From Dugong dugon (Eukaryota > Chordata > Mammalia > Sirenia > Dugongidae): a DNA stretch of 64,000 nt. Shown here piece by piece: positions 63,980 through 64,000 of this stretch. Position 1 is the stretch's first letter, and each line of letters begins with the position of its first letter. The DNA lies in contig CM057465.1 of assembly GCA_030035585.1 (NCBI GenBank), forward strand, positions 4,439,501-4,503,500, given 5' to 3'. The notes beneath the pieces were generated by a model. It did not search any database, was not told the origin of the DNA, and saw only the letters and a program-made list of their open reading frames with translations. The position numbers were made by a program, and so were the translations under genes.

Positions 63980-64000
63980 TGTCTTAGTCATTTAGTGCTG
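63980..64000 (-). mobile_element. Start of another MaLR-type LTR, cut by window end
   Basis: tgtcttagtcatttagtgct is the minus-strand edge of the LTR family seen at 60643. The rest lies outside the window. Confidence 0.75.

Overview
This is a mammalian nuclear window, almost certainly from an afrotherian and most likely an elephant. The main evidence is the density of two lineage-typical retroposons. One is a tRNA-derived SINE of the AfroSINE type (starts like ggagccctggtggtgcagtgg, ends like gactcgacggcaatgggttt). The other is an RTE/BovB-like LINE whose 3' end carries taacaacaacaa. Older families shared by placental mammals (MIR, L2, L1M/HAL1-like, MaLR-type LTRs, a MER2/Tigger-type DNA element) lie between them. 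Family names come from recognising sequence, not from a database search, so subfamily labels are approximate.

I find no host protein-coding exon, tRNA, rRNA or snRNA gene that I can support. Coding potential is limited to broken transposon genes: an L1 ORF2 (51077-53115), RTE endonuclease/reverse transcriptase pieces (10644-11048; 58639-61489, minus) and a decayed hAT/ZBED-like transposase-derived sequence (62735-63624). Most long open frames elsewhere are repeat artefacts, notably over the 17-bp and 35-bp tandem arrays.

Layout. 0-6 kb: CA-rich repeat, 17-bp minisatellite (1523-2137), unique DNA, then an old L1 fragment split by two RTE copies. 6-17 kb: a 390-bp internally deleted RTE with a 13-bp target duplication, an L1 3' end, an LTR holding both a SINE and a 1.6-kb RTE, and serial SINE insertions. 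17-28 kb: old L1/L2, nested SINEs and LTR-in-LTR nesting. 28-34 kb: a promoter-like LTR-type segment, a 35-bp minisatellite, a 29-bp minisatellite apparently grown from a MIR, and an LTR inside that MIR. 34-41 kb: mostly unique DNA with MIR and LTR remnants and a Tigger-type element with TA duplication. 41-44.5 kb: old L1, then an RTE 5' piece joined to an L1 3' end. 44.5-50.8 kb: pyrimidine-rich array, solo LTR, inverted LTR junction and a duplicated 250-bp segment. 50.8-57 kb: a 5'-truncated L1 with a likely 3' transduction inside an older HAL1-like element. 57-64 kb: two RTE copies at one target site, a solo LTR, the hAT relic and SINEs, including a family with a tRNA-Gly-like head and an RTE-derived body.

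Nothing here looks like a new functional system. The most interesting material is retrotransposition history: repeated insertion into re-created target sites, a probable L1 3' transduction, an RTE/L1 chimera, and SINEs that borrow both ends of an RTE LINE.
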